From: Roseicyclus mahoneyensis
Lineage (GTDB): Bacteria; Pseudomonadota; Alphaproteobacteria; Rhodobacterales; Rhodobacteraceae
Length of the DNA: 64,000 bases
Reading direction: 5' to 3'
Assembly: GCF_003148775.1 (NCBI RefSeq)
Contig: NZ_QGGW01000003.1
Span: 350,523 to 414,522 of the forward strand
Each line of letters starts with the position of its first letter. Position 1 is the first letter of the stretch. The notes beneath the pieces were generated by a model. That model was not told where the DNA came from and searched no databases. It saw nothing but the letters and a program-made list of their open reading frames with translations. Both the position numbers and the translations under genes were made by a program. Of the stretch, positions 41,661 to 50,482 are shown piece by piece.

Positions 41661-42233
41661 TCAGTTGCCCGGCAAGCTGTAGACCCGCCCGCGCCCCTCG
41701 ACCTTCTCCGAGGTCACTTCGAGCCCGAGCTTCTTCTTCAGCGCCCCGGCCATCGCGCCGCGCACCGTGTGCGACTGCCAGCCCGTCGCGCCCATGATCT
41801 CCTCGATTGTCGCGCCCTCTGGCGCGCGCAGCATGGCGATCAGGGTGGCCTGCTTCGTTCCCTCGCGCGGTGTGCGCGTCTTGGGCGCAGCCTTCGGTTC
41901 AGTGGGGGTGTCCGGCGCGGGCTCCTCGGTCGGCACATCCGTCGCGCCCGCAGGCGCGGTGTTCGCGTCCTCGGTCTCGATGCCGATGGCGGCGAACCCT
42001 TCGTCGGTGGCTACCAGTGTGACGCCGTGGCCGTCGCCTGTCTCGCGCCAGACGGGCTCGCCCTTGCGCGTGTCGGCGTCGACCTCCTGCAGGAAGCCCT
42101 TGGCGAGCATCGCGCCGACCACCTTGGCGGCGGCGCCACCGCGCAGGCTCTCGGGCAGCGGCAGGGCGATATGCTCGGGCCGCTGGGCGGCGGCGCTCAG
42201 GATCAGGGCTTGGGTGTCGGAAAGCTTGGTCAT
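41661..42233 (-). CDS. DUF3489 protein
   Basis: A 190-residue protein. The N-terminus has TQALILSAAAQRPEHIALPL and VVGAMLAKGFLQEVDAD, a winged-helix-like part. A Pro/Thr/Glu linker leads to the C-terminal DUF3489 domain (TKQATLIAMLRAPEGATIEE then IMGATGWQSHTVRGAMAGAL), a winged HTH. A small DNA-binding regulator common in alphaproteobacterial prophages. ATG at 42233. Confidence 0.85.
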   Translation of the reverse strand: MTKLSDTQALILSAAAQRPEHIALPLPESLRGGAAAKVVGAMLAKGFLQEVDADTRKGEPVWRETGDGHGVTLVATDEGFAAIGIETEDANTAPAGATDVPTEEPAPDTPTEPKAAPKTRTPREGTKQATLIAMLRAPEGATIEEIMGATGWQSHTVRGAMAGALKKKLGLEVTSEKVEGRGRVYSLPGN

Positions 42234-42323
42234 CGTCGTCTCCCGTATCGGGGCGCGCGGGATGCGGGCCCTTCTACGAGGTCGAGCCCGCCAGTCGGCG
42301 GGCGGGACCGGGAGCGGGTCGTC

Positions 42324-42548
42324 TCACTCGGCGTGTTCGCCTTCGTTGAAGGCCATGTCGGTGATCTCGCGAAGCTTGGCGCGGTAGTGGTTCAGGGTGC
42401 CGACATGGCCCCAGTTGATCTCGTCGGGGTGGGTCTCGAAATGGTCCGCGCTCAGGGTGGCGAGCCGCTCCAGAATCGCGTCGATCTCGGTCTTGGCGGC
42501 GATGAAGGCGTCGAGGGCTTTCGTGTTGTCCTGTGCGCGGCGGGTCAT
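42324..42548 (-). CDS. Small helical protein, 74 aa
   Basis: Reads LDAFIAAKTEIDAILERLAT and LSADHFETHPDEINWGHVGT, then LNHYRAKLREITDMAFNEGE. Helical and acidic. ATG at 42548 has AAGGAG nine bases upstream. It is likely cotranscribed with the DUF3489 gene. No function known; phage genomes carry many alike next to the packaging genes. Confidence 0.65.
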   Translation of the reverse strand: MTRRAQDNTKALDAFIAAKTEIDAILERLATLSADHFETHPDEINWGHVGTLNHYRAKLREITDMAFNEGEHAE

Positions 42549-42612
42549 CGGGGTGGCTCCTTGGGTCGAGTTGCATCGCTTCGTTGGAGTGACGTTCGCT
42601 CCGGTGGCGCCG

Positions 42613-42650
42613 CTTATCAACTCGATAAGCACATGATTTGGAATGATAAT
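42613..42650 (+). promoter_or_regulatory. Dyad and possible promoter before the packaging genes
   Basis: CTTATC-N5-GATAAG at 42613-42629 is an exact dyad, and GATAAT at 42645-42650 is -10-like, 12 bp before the terminase small-subunit ATG. It sits in an AT-rich patch in the divergent gap between the 74-aa gene and the late genes. Confidence 0.4.
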
Positions 42651-42661
42651 CGGAGCCGTCG

Positions 42662-43258
42662 ATGCAGGGCATGAGCGAGCGCCAGTACGCCGCGCATGTC
42701 GGGCTGTCGCGGGGTGCGATCCAGAAGGCGAAGACTGCCGAGCGGCTGGTTCTCTATCCCGATGGCAGCATCAATGCGGCCGCCAGCGACGCCCGGCGTG
42801 CCGAGACGACGGACCCGTCCAAGACCCGCAAGCCGCCCGCGCCGAAGCTGAAGCCCGTCCCCGAGGCGGCGGTCGCTGCCGTCGGAGACACGCTGCGCGA
42901 ACAGGGGCTGGCGGTTCCAGCGGTTGGCGGCGGCACGACCTTCCTGCAGGCCAAGACGGCGAACGAGGTGCTGAAGGCGCAAGAACGGCGGATTCGGCTC
43001 CAGAAGCTGAAGGGAGAGTTGATCGAGCGGGCCCGCGCGCTGGCGTTGGTGTTCCGGCTGGCGCGGGAGGAACGGGACGCATGGGTGAACTGGCCTGCGC
43101 GCGCGGCGGCGCTGATGGCGGCCGAGCTCTCGGCCTCGTGCAGCGACGCGACGGGCCAGCAGATCACCGTGGAGCCGGCCGCGATGCAGAAGGTGCTGGA
43201 GAGACATGTACGCGCCCACCTCGACGAACTCGCCGAGGTCCGGCCCGACTTCCGGTGA
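42662..43258 (+). CDS. Terminase small subunit (Nu1-like)
   Basis: A 198-residue protein starting MSERQYAAHVGLSRGAIQKA KT (read in parts), a winged-HTH DNA-binding head as in lambda Nu1, which recognises the packaging site. LQAKTANEVLKAQERRIRLQ and KGELIERARALALVFRLARE form the helical middle; the end (RVRAHLDELAEVRPDFR) overlaps the large-subunit start. It heads the late operon. Confidence 0.87.
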   Translation: MQGMSERQYAAHVGLSRGAIQKAKTAERLVLYPDGSINAAASDARRAETTDPSKTRKPPAPKLKPVPEAAVAAVGDTLREQGLAVPAVGGGTTFLQAKTANEVLKAQERRIRLQKLKGELIERARALALVFRLAREERDAWVNWPARAAALMAAELSASCSDATGQQITVEPAAMQKVLERHVRAHLDELAEVRPDFR

Positions 43259-45212
43259 GAGCGGCGATGGCCTGACGGACTTCGACGGCGCGGCGGAGAT
43301 CCTGCGGTCGTGGGGCAACGGGCTGCGGCCCGACCCGGACCTGACCGTTTCGGAATGGGCGGACCGGCACCGGATGCTATCGGGTCGCGCCTCGGCCGAA
43401 CCCGGGCGGTATCGCACGGTGCGCACGCCCTACATGCGCGAGATCATGGATCGGCTGTCGCCCGGCGATCCGACACAGCGGATCGTGTTCATGAAGGCCG
43501 CGCAGGTCGGCGCGACCGAGGCGGGCAACAACTGGATCGGCTTCGCGATCCACCAGGCGCCGGGCCCGATGCTGGCGGTCCAGCCGACGGTGGAGCTGGC
43601 CAAGCGGAACTCGCGTCAGCGGATCGACCCGCTGATCGACGAGAGCCCCGAGCTGCGGGAGCGGGTGAAGCCCGCGCGATCCCGCGACGCGGGCAACACG
43701 ATGCTGTCGAAGGAGTTCGCGGGCGGCATCCTGATCATGACGGGCGCGAACTCGGCGGTCGGGCTGCGGTCCACCCCGGCGCGCTACATCTTCCTCGACG
43801 AGGTCGATGCCTATCCCGCGTCCGCCGACGAGGAAGGCGACCCCGTCACGCTGGCCGAGGCGCGGTCGCTGACCTTCGCCCATCGGCGCAAGGTGCTGCT
43901 GGTCTCGACCCCGACCATCCGAGGGCTGAGCCGGATCGAGCGAGAATACGAAGCCAGCGACCAGCGGCGGTTCTTCGTGCCGTGCCCGCATTGCGGCGCG
44001 ATGCAGTGGCTGAAGTTCGACCGCCTGCGCTGGCAGAAGGGCCGTCCAGAGACGGCGGAGTATCACTGCGAGGGTTGCGACGCGGCAATCGCGGAACACC
44101 ACAAGACGTCCATGCTGGAGGGTGGCGAATGGCGGGCGACCGCCACGGCCGCCGACCCGACCACGGTCGGATATCATCTCTCGGCGCTCTATTCGCCGAT
44201 CGGCTGGCTGAGCTGGGAGCGGATCGTGCGGGCTTGGGACGCGGCACAGGGGTCGGACGAGGCGATCAAGGCGTTCCGGAACACGATCCTCGGCGAGACA
44301 TGGGTCGAAACCGGGGAAGCGCCGGACTGGCAGCGGCTCTACGACCGGCGCGAGGCATGGAAACCGGGCACGGTGCCTGCGGGCGGGCTGTTCCTGACCG
44401 CCGGGGCCGACGTGCAGAAAGACCGGATCGAGGTCGATGTCTGGGCCTGGGGTCGTGGACTCGAGTCCTGGCTTGTCGATCACGTCGTGATCGAGGGCGG
44501 GCCGGATCGGCACGACGCATGGTCGGAGCTGACCGCGCTGCTGGATCGAAGCTGGCCGCATGAACGCGGCGCGCATCTGCGCATTGCGCGGCTCGCCATC
44601 GACACCGGCTACGAGGCCCCGGCGGTCTATTCCTGGTCGCGGGCGCAAGGCTTCGCGCAGGTGTCGCCGGTGAAGGGCGTCGAGGGGTTCAACCGCTCGA
44701 GCCCGGTGTCGGGGCCGACCTTCGTCGACGCGACGGAGGGCGGCAAGCGCCTGCGGCGCGGGGCGCGGCTCTGGACCGTGGCGGTCTCGACCTTCAAGGC
44801 CGAGACCTACCGCTTCCTGCGGCTGGCGCGGCCGACCGAGGAGGAGATGGCCGACGGGGCCGCGTTCCCGCCCGGCTCTGTACATCTGCCGCATTGGGTC
44901 GAGAACGAATGGTTGAAGCAGTTCGTGGCCGAGCAGCTGGTGACGGTGCGCACGAAGCGCGGCTTCGCCCGGCTAGAATGGCAGAAGCTGCGCGAGCGCA
45001 ACGAGGCGCTGGACTGCCGGGTCTATGCCCGCGCCGCCGCCTGGATCGCGGGCGCGGACCGCTGGCCCGACGAGAAATGGCGCGACCTCGAGGATCAGCT
45101 CGGGGCCGCCCCCACCGACACCGATCCCGCCGGGCAGATCAACCGGCCGGGACAGGCCCCGCAGGGCAAGCGACGCTCCGACTGGCTCGGGCGGCGCGGA
45201 GGATGGTTCTGA
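43206..45212 (+). CDS. Terminase large subunit (GpA-like)
   Basis: A 668-residue packaging motor and nuclease. The ATPase has a Walker A-like KAAQVGATE in IVFMKAAQVGATEAGNN and Walker B YIFLDEVDAYPAS. A zinc knuckle CPHCGAMQWLKF with a later CEGCDAA follows. The nuclease part includes FLTAGADVQKDRIEVDVWAW and LAIDTGYEAPAVYSWSR. It matches the lambda GpA family, so packaging at cos sites is expected. ATG at 43206 overlaps the small-subunit end by 53 bp. Confidence 0.95.
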   Translation: MYAPTSTNSPRSGPTSGESGDGLTDFDGAAEILRSWGNGLRPDPDLTVSEWADRHRMLSGRASAEPGRYRTVRTPYMREIMDRLSPGDPTQRIVFMKAAQVGATEAGNNWIGFAIHQAPGPMLAVQPTVELAKRNSRQRIDPLIDESPELRERVKPARSRDAGNTMLSKEFAGGILIMTGANSAVGLRSTPARYIFLDEVDAYPASADEEGDPVTLAEARSLTFAHRRKVLLVSTPTIRGLSRIEREYEASDQRRFFVPCPHCGAMQWLKFDRLRWQKGRPETAEYHCEGCDAAIAEHHKTSMLEGGEWRATATAADPTTVGYHLSALYSPIGWLSWERIVRAWDAAQGSDEAIKAFRNTILGETWVETGEAPDWQRLYDRREAWKPGTVPAGGLFLTAGADVQKDRIEVDVWAWGRGLESWLVDHVVIEGGPDRHDAWSELTALLDRSWPHERGAHLRIARLAIDTGYEAPAVYSWSRAQGFAQVSPVKGVEGFNRSSPVSGPTFVDATEGGKRLRRGARLWTVAVSTFKAETYRFLRLARPTEEEMADGAAFPPGSVHLPHWVENEWLKQFVAEQLVTVRTKRGFARLEWQKLRERNEALDCRVYARAAAWIAGADRWPDEKWRDLEDQLGAAPTDTDPAGQINRPGQAPQGKRRSDWLGRRGGWF

Positions 45213-45214
45213 AC

Positions 45215-45424
45215 ATGACCGACTGGACGGAAACCGAGCTCTCGGCGCTGCGCCGGGCCTATGCCAGCGGCACGACGCGGGTCAGCTATGACGGCAAGTC
45301 GGTGGACTACGGCTCGGCCGAGGACCTGCTCGCCCGCATCCGCACCATCGAGCGGGCCATCGCGGGAACGACGCGGCCGCTGCCGGTGGCCGGGCTCGCG
45401 GGCTTCTCGCGCGGGGATCGGTGA
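45215..45424 (+). CDS. gpW-like head-tail joining protein
   Basis: A 69-residue protein, WTETELSALRRAYASGTTRV and VDYGSAEDLLARIRTIERAI, matching lambda gpW in length and pattern. gpW plugs the head after packaging. ATG at 45215 just after gpA; its TGA overlaps the portal ATG (TGATG). Confidence 0.85.
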   Translation: MTDWTETELSALRRAYASGTTRVSYDGKSVDYGSAEDLLARIRTIERAIAGTTRPLPVAGLAGFSRGDR

Positions 45425-46992
45425 TGTCGGCGACCTGGCTCGATCACGCCATCGCCACGGTGGCGCCGCGCATGGCGGCACGTCGCTTCATGGCGCGTCA
45501 GGCCTTCGAAACCCTGACACGGGGCTATGACGGCGCGGCGCGCGGGCGGCGGACGGAGGGCTGGCGCGCGCCGGGATCCTCAGCCGATACCGAGATCGGC
45601 GTGGCCGGGGCGCTGCTGCGCGACCGGATGCGCGATCTGGTGCGCAACAATCCGCACGCGGCCAAGGCCGTGGCGGTGCTGGTCAACAACATCATCGGCG
45701 CGGGCATCATGCCGCGCGCCGCCAGTGGCGACGACACGCTGGACCGGAAGGTCGACGCCCTTTTCGAGCGCTGGACGGCGGAGTGCGACGCCGACGGTCA
45801 GCTGGACTTCTACGGCCTGCAGACGCTTATCTGCCGCGAGATGGTCGAGGCGGGTGAGGTGCTGGTGCGCCGCCGTCTGCGGCGATCCTTGGATGGTCTG
45901 CCGGTGCCGCTGCAAGTGCAGGTGCTGGAGGCCGATTTCCTCGACGCCACGAAATCCGGCGCAATCGGCGCGGGGCGGCTGGTTCAGGGCATCGAGTTCG
46001 ATCCGGTCGGCAAGCGCCGCGCGTACTGGCTGCACGCCGAGCACCCGGGCGACGCCTATGGGGCGCTGCAGAACGGTCTGCAGAGCCGCCCGGTCCCGGC
46101 CACCGAGATCGCCCATGTCTACGAGAAGCAGCGCACGCAGGCGCGCGGCGTCCCCTGGGGCGCGCCGGTGATCCGGTCCTTGCGCGATCTCGACGACTAC
46201 GAGGTGGCCGAACTGGTCCGCAAGAAAACCGAGGCCTGCGTGACCGCCGTCGTTTTCGGCGACGACGAGGCGCAGCAGGGCATCGCGCCGTCCGTGGTCG
46301 ACGCCGATGGCAACCGGGTCGAGCAGTTCGAGCCGGGGCTCATCGCCTATGCCCGCGGCGGCAAGGACATCCGGTTCAATCAGCCCGCGGCGACGGGCGG
46401 CTATGGCGAATACAAGCGCGCGAGCCTGCACACGATCTCGGCCGGGTTCCGGGTGCCCTACGAGTTGCTGACGGGGGACCTGAGCCAGGTCAACTATTCC
46501 TCGATCCGGGCGGGGCTCGTCGAGTTCCGCCGCCAGATCGACGCGGTGCAGTGGCAGCTGTTCATTCCGATGTTCTGCGCGCCGGTCTGGCGCTGGTTCA
46601 CGGAGGCCGCATGGGCGGCGGGGCAGATCCCGTCGCCCATCGTGCCGGTCGAATGGTCGCCGCCGAAGTTCGAGGCGGTCGATCCGCAGAAGGACGCGAT
46701 GGCGAACCTGCTGTCGATCCGCTCCGGCACCATGACACTCGCCGAGGTGATCGCGCGGCAGGGACGCAATCCCGACGCGGTGCTGGCCGAGATCGCCGCG
46801 ACCAACGCCAAGCTCGACGCGCTGGGGCTGGTGCTCGACAGCGATCCACGCCGCGTCACCAAGACCGGCAGCGCACAATCCAAAGACGGGGCCAGCGATC
46901 CGGTGACCGATCAAGCCGCCGACGAACAGGACACCGACGACCCGGCCGCCGACGCGGACAATGACCCGGCGCAGGCCGACCAACAGGACTGA
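45424..46992 (+). CDS. Portal protein (lambda gpB family)
   Basis: A 522-residue portal protein. RDRMRDLVRNNPHAAKAVAV, NNIIGAGIMPRAASGDDTLD, QVLEADFLDATKSGAIGAGR and HVYEKQRTQARGVPWGAPVI are typical of the lambda portal family; a SRVNYSS-type loop occurs as LSQVNYSSIRAGLVEFRRQI. It forms the dodecameric DNA channel. The Asp/Gln-rich tail is probably disordered. Confidence 0.93.
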   Translation: MSATWLDHAIATVAPRMAARRFMARQAFETLTRGYDGAARGRRTEGWRAPGSSADTEIGVAGALLRDRMRDLVRNNPHAAKAVAVLVNNIIGAGIMPRAASGDDTLDRKVDALFERWTAECDADGQLDFYGLQTLICREMVEAGEVLVRRRLRRSLDGLPVPLQVQVLEADFLDATKSGAIGAGRLVQGIEFDPVGKRRAYWLHAEHPGDAYGALQNGLQSRPVPATEIAHVYEKQRTQARGVPWGAPVIRSLRDLDDYEVAELVRKKTEACVTAVVFGDDEAQQGIAPSVVDADGNRVEQFEPGLIAYARGGKDIRFNQPAATGGYGEYKRASLHTISAGFRVPYELLTGDLSQVNYSSIRAGLVEFRRQIDAVQWQLFIPMFCAPVWRWFTEAAWAAGQIPSPIVPVEWSPPKFEAVDPQKDAMANLLSIRSGTMTLAEVIARQGRNPDAVLAEIAATNAKLDALGLVLDSDPRRVTKTGSAQSKDGASDPVTDQAADEQDTDDPAADADNDPAQADQQD

Positions 46993-46997
46993 CCTTC

Positions 46998-49094
46998 ATG
47001 GACACGATGATCGAACTGCCGGCCATGCGCCCGGCGGCGGATGCCGCCTATTCTATGATTGGCACGCGAAGCGTGCGCGCGGCGGAGCTTGCGCCGAACA
47101 CGGCCGATGCCGACAGCCGCACCGTCGAGGTGGTCTGGTCGGCAGGCGCGCGCGTCCGCCGCGCCACCTTCTTCGGCGAGCCCTATGACGAGGAACTGAG
47201 CCTCGACCCCTCCCATGTCCGGCTCGACCGGCTGAACGCGGGCGCGCCGTTCCTGAAGGTGCACGAGCTCGACACGCTCGACGCGGTGATCGGCTCGGTC
47301 GTGCCGGGCTCGGCCCGGATCGAGAATGGCCGGGGCATCGCGCTGGTGCGGATCAGCGAACGCGCCGACGTCGAGCCGATCTGGCGCGACATCCAGGCCG
47401 GGCACATCCGGGCGGTCTCCATCGGCTACCAGGTCCACCGCTTCGAGGTCTCCAAGCCCGAGGCGGCCCGAGAACTCTGGCGCGCGGTGGACTGGACGCC
47501 GTTCGAGGTCTCCGCCGTCGCGGTCGGCGCCGATCCGGCAGCGGGTTTCCGCGCCCAGCATCCTCTTCACGACTGCGTCCTTCACCGCCGGGACGCCCCC
47601 ACACCGCAAGGAGCATCCCCGATGACGGACAAGACCCAGACCCCGGCGAGCGACGCCGCACCCGCCACCACCCAGCCGACCGAGCCGGTCGAAACCGAGG
47701 ACACCGCCATGACCGAGCCGAAACCGGCTGCGCCCGACCCGAAGGTCTTCGCCAGCGAGACGCGCGCGCAGCCGAAGACACAGGTAGCTCCCGCGCCCGA
47801 CGCCGAAGCGGTCGCCACCCGCGCCCGCGACGCCGAGCGTGACCGCGTCTCCACCATCTACGATCTGGCCGGGCGGCTGAACCTCGAGCGCGGCTTCGCC
47901 GAGGAACTGGTCAAGCGCGGCGTCAGCGTCGACGAGTCCCGTCGCCTGATCCTCGATCAGGTCGCGGCGAAGTCCGACGAGACCCGGACCTTCCCGCACG
48001 TCTCGGTCCCCCTCGGCGGGCGCGACGAACGCATCACCCGCCGCGACGCGGTGGCGAATGCGCTGCTGCACCGCTACAGTCCAACGCTCTTCCAGCTGGA
48101 AGACGCCGCGCGTCAGTATCGCGGCATGACCCTGCTGGAACTGGCCCGCGAAAGCCTCGGCAACGCGGGCGTCAACACGCGCGGCCTCTCGCGCGACGAG
48201 GTGGCGACGCGGGCGCTGCACTCGACCTCGGACTTCCCCGAGATCCTGTCGGCGGTCACCAACAAGACCCTGCGGCAGGCCTACGAGGCCTATCCCCGCA
48301 CCTTCATGCTGTTCTGCCGCCAGGTGCTCGCCACCGACTTCAAGGCGATGCACCGGGTGCAGCTCGGCGAAGCGCCGCAGCTGCTGGAGGTCGGCGAGAG
48401 CGGCGAATTCAAGCGCGGCACGCTCGGCGAGAGCAAGGAGAGCTACAAGGTCAAGACCTATGGCAGGGTGGTCGCCATCACCCGCCAGACGTTGATCAAT
48501 GACGATCTCGACGCCTTCACCCGGATCCCGGCGATGTACGGCAACTCCATCGCCCAGCTGGAAAGCGACGTGGTCTGGGGCATCATCACCGCCAACCCGT
48601 CGATGGCCGACGGCAACGCGCTGTTCCACACCACCCACAAGAACCTTGCAGGCACCGGCGCTGCACTGGCGGTCGAGGCGGTGGGCGCGGCGCGGGCGGC
48701 GATGGCCAAGCAGACGGGGCTCGACAAGAAGACGGTGTTGAACGTCCGCCCGGCCTTCCTGATCGTGCCCGCCTCTCTGGAACTGAAGGCAGAGCAGCTG
48801 GTCGCCCAGAACCTGGTGCCCGCAGCGACGTCCAGCGTGGTGCCGCAGTCGATCCGCACGCTGGCGCCGATCAGCGAGCCCCGGCTCGACGCGGCCAGTG
48901 AGACCGCCTGGTATCTGGCGGCCAGCCCGAACCAGATCGACACCATCGAGTACGCCTATCTCGAAGGACAGCAGGGCGCCTACATCGAGACGCGCAACGG
49001 CTTCGACGTCGACGGCGTCGAGATCAAGTGCCGCCTCGACTTCGGCGCCAAGGCCATCGACTGGCGCGGCCTCTACAAGAACCCGGGCGCGTAA
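46998..49094 (+). CDS. Fused prohead protease-major capsid protein
   Basis: A 698-residue fusion. Residues 1-200 form an S78/HK97-type prohead protease: FFGEPYDEELSLDPSHVRLD, APFLKVHELDTLDAVIGSVV with the catalytic His, and IQAGHIRAVSIGYQVHRFEV with the Ser in AVSIGY. After an acidic Pro/Thr linker (residues about 210-290), residues 300-698 form an HK97-fold capsid protein (GRVVAITRQTLINDDLDAFT and IEYAYLEGQQGAYIETRNGF). The protease would cut itself off the capsid during maturation. No separate scaffold is seen; the linker may serve. Confidence 0.92.
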   Translation: MDTMIELPAMRPAADAAYSMIGTRSVRAAELAPNTADADSRTVEVVWSAGARVRRATFFGEPYDEELSLDPSHVRLDRLNAGAPFLKVHELDTLDAVIGSVVPGSARIENGRGIALVRISERADVEPIWRDIQAGHIRAVSIGYQVHRFEVSKPEAARELWRAVDWTPFEVSAVAVGADPAAGFRAQHPLHDCVLHRRDAPTPQGASPMTDKTQTPASDAAPATTQPTEPVETEDTAMTEPKPAAPDPKVFASETRAQPKTQVAPAPDAEAVATRARDAERDRVSTIYDLAGRLNLERGFAEELVKRGVSVDESRRLILDQVAAKSDETRTFPHVSVPLGGRDERITRRDAVANALLHRYSPTLFQLEDAARQYRGMTLLELARESLGNAGVNTRGLSRDEVATRALHSTSDFPEILSAVTNKTLRQAYEAYPRTFMLFCRQVLATDFKAMHRVQLGEAPQLLEVGESGEFKRGTLGESKESYKVKTYGRVVAITRQTLINDDLDAFTRIPAMYGNSIAQLESDVVWGIITANPSMADGNALFHTTHKNLAGTGAALAVEAVGAARAAMAKQTGLDKKTVLNVRPAFLIVPASLELKAEQLVAQNLVPAATSSVVPQSIRTLAPISEPRLDAASETAWYLAASPNQIDTIEYAYLEGQQGAYIETRNGFDVDGVEIKCRLDFGAKAIDWRGLYKNPGA

Positions 49095-49123
49095 GCCGCA
49101 CACCATCCTGAACACTGACACAG

Positions 49124-49153
49124 GGGCGGTCCAATCGGGCCGCCCGTCGTCTT
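49124..49153 (+). terminator. Possible partial terminator between capsid and cement genes
   Basis: GGGCGG (49124-49129) and CCGCCC (49140-49145) pair, with the neighbouring bases nearly complementary, followed by a T-rich GTCGTCTTT. It could reduce read-through. Confidence 0.35.
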
Positions 49154-49170
49154 TCCACGAGGATCACCCC

Positions 49171-49506
49171 ATGAAAAACTACGTCCAGCCCGGCAACAAC
49201 CTCACCCTGACCGCGCCCTATGCCGTCGCCTCCGGCGATGGCCTGCTCGTCGGCTCCATCTTCGGCATCGCCGCCGGGGACGCCGCCATCGCCGAACCCG
49301 TCGAGACTGCGCTCGTCGGCGTCTTCGACATCACCAAGGTCGGCTCGCAGGCGTGGACGGTCGGCGCCAAGGTCTATTGGGACGACACCAACAAGCGCTG
49401 CACCACGGTCGCCACCGACAACACGCTGGTCGGCGCGGCCGTCGAGGCGGTGGCGAGCGGCGCGGGCGACACCATCGGCCGGGTGCGCCTGAACGCGACG
49501 TTCTGA
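49171..49506 (+). CDS. DUF2190 capsid cement protein
   Basis: A 111-residue beta-rich protein: NYVQPGNNLTLTAPYAVASG, DGLLVGSIFGIAAGDAAIAE and AWTVGAKVYWDDTNKRCTTV match DUF2190, which decorates capsids. It is in the position of lambda gpD. ATG at 49171 with GAGGAT upstream. Confidence 0.87.
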   Translation: MKNYVQPGNNLTLTAPYAVASGDGLLVGSIFGIAAGDAAIAEPVETALVGVFDITKVGSQAWTVGAKVYWDDTNKRCTTVATDNTLVGAAVEAVASGAGDTIGRVRLNATF

Positions 49507-49817
49507 TGAGCGCCTTCGCCGCAGCCTTGGGCGCGCTCTTCGCCGATCCGAACATCGGACGGGAGGCGGTCTACATCGCCGATGGCGGCGCGCCTGTGCT
49601 GGTGCGCGTCGTCGCGAGGCGCGCGGATGCCGTCGCCGACTTCGGCGATGCCCGGCTCTGGTCCGAGACCACCCGGATCGACCTGCGCGTCGCCGAGGTG
49701 GCGAACCCGCGCCCCGGCGACCGCATCGAGATCGACGGCGACGCCTTCCTCGTTCAGGGCGAGCCTGTCCGTGACCGCGAGCGGCTGGTCTGGACCGTCG
49801 ACCTGCGCCCGGCGTGA
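49506..49817 (+). CDS. Head-tail connector (gpFII-like)
   Basis: A 103-residue protein with AAALGALFADPNIGREAVYI, a middle beta region and GDRIEIDGDAFLVQGEPVRD, typical of head-tail joining proteins after the cement gene. ATG at 49506 overlaps the previous stop. Assigned mainly by size, position and pattern. Confidence 0.7.
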   Translation: MSAFAAALGALFADPNIGREAVYIADGGAPVLVRVVARRADAVADFGDARLWSETTRIDLRVAEVANPRPGDRIEIDGDAFLVQGEPVRDRERLVWTVDLRPA

Positions 49818-50452
49818 CCGCGATGAAACTGAAGCTCGACATCGATCCCGACATCGTCGCGATGATGGCGGCCGAGGTCGCGGCGGGCGAACGCGCGGTG
49901 ACGGCCGCCATGCGCGAGGCCGGGACCGGGCTGAAATCGGCGTGGCGGCTGCAGATCACCGGCGCGGGGCTCGGCACACGGCTGGCCAACTCGATCCGGA
50001 GCCAGAACTTCCCGAGGTCGGGCGAGAGCCTCGACGCCGCGGCGCTGGTCTGGTCGAAGGCCCCGGTGATCGTCGGTGCCCATGACACTGGGCCGCTGAT
50101 CCGCTCGAAGAATGGGTTCTGGCTGGCGATCCCGCTGCCCGCCGCAGGCAAGTCCCTGCGCGGCGGTCGGATCACGCCCGGCGAATGGGAGCGGCGCCGC
50201 GGACTCCGCCTGCGGTTCGTCTATCGCCGCACTGGCCCGAGCCTGCTGGTGGCGGAGGGACGCCTGAACACGAAGGGCCAGGCGGTGGTGTCGCGCTCGA
50301 AGACCGGGCGCGGCAAGGTCACCGCGCCGATCTTCCTCTTGGTGCCGCAGGTCAAGCTGCCGAAGCGGCTGGACCTCGCACGGGATGCAGACCGGGCGTT
50401 GGACAGCGTGCCGGGACTGATCGTCGCGAACTGGGTGGAGGGGCGGTTGTGA
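49814..50452 (+). CDS. Tail completion protein (gpZ-like position, DUF6441-like)
   Basis: A 212-residue protein. MKLKLDIDPDIVAMMAAEVA is a helical start; VIVGAHDTGPLIRSKNGFWL and RRGLRLRFVYRRTGPSLLVA are typical of the phage tail/neck completion family in GTA-like elements. GTG at 49814 overlaps the previous stop; ATG at 49823 is an alternative. Confidence 0.7.
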   Translation: MTAMKLKLDIDPDIVAMMAAEVAAGERAVTAAMREAGTGLKSAWRLQITGAGLGTRLANSIRSQNFPRSGESLDAAALVWSKAPVIVGAHDTGPLIRSKNGFWLAIPLPAAGKSLRGGRITPGEWERRRGLRLRFVYRRTGPSLLVAEGRLNTKGQAVVSRSKTGRGKVTAPIFLLVPQVKLPKRLDLARDADRALDSVPGLIVANWVEGRL

Positions 50453-50482
50453 TAACTGCGGTTAAATTGCCCAAGAAGAAGA

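Noticed and set aside
46911..49121. Minus-strand open frame opposite the protease-capsid gene
   Set aside because: Low-complexity Arg/Asp/Val composition typical of high-GC antisense; no family match.
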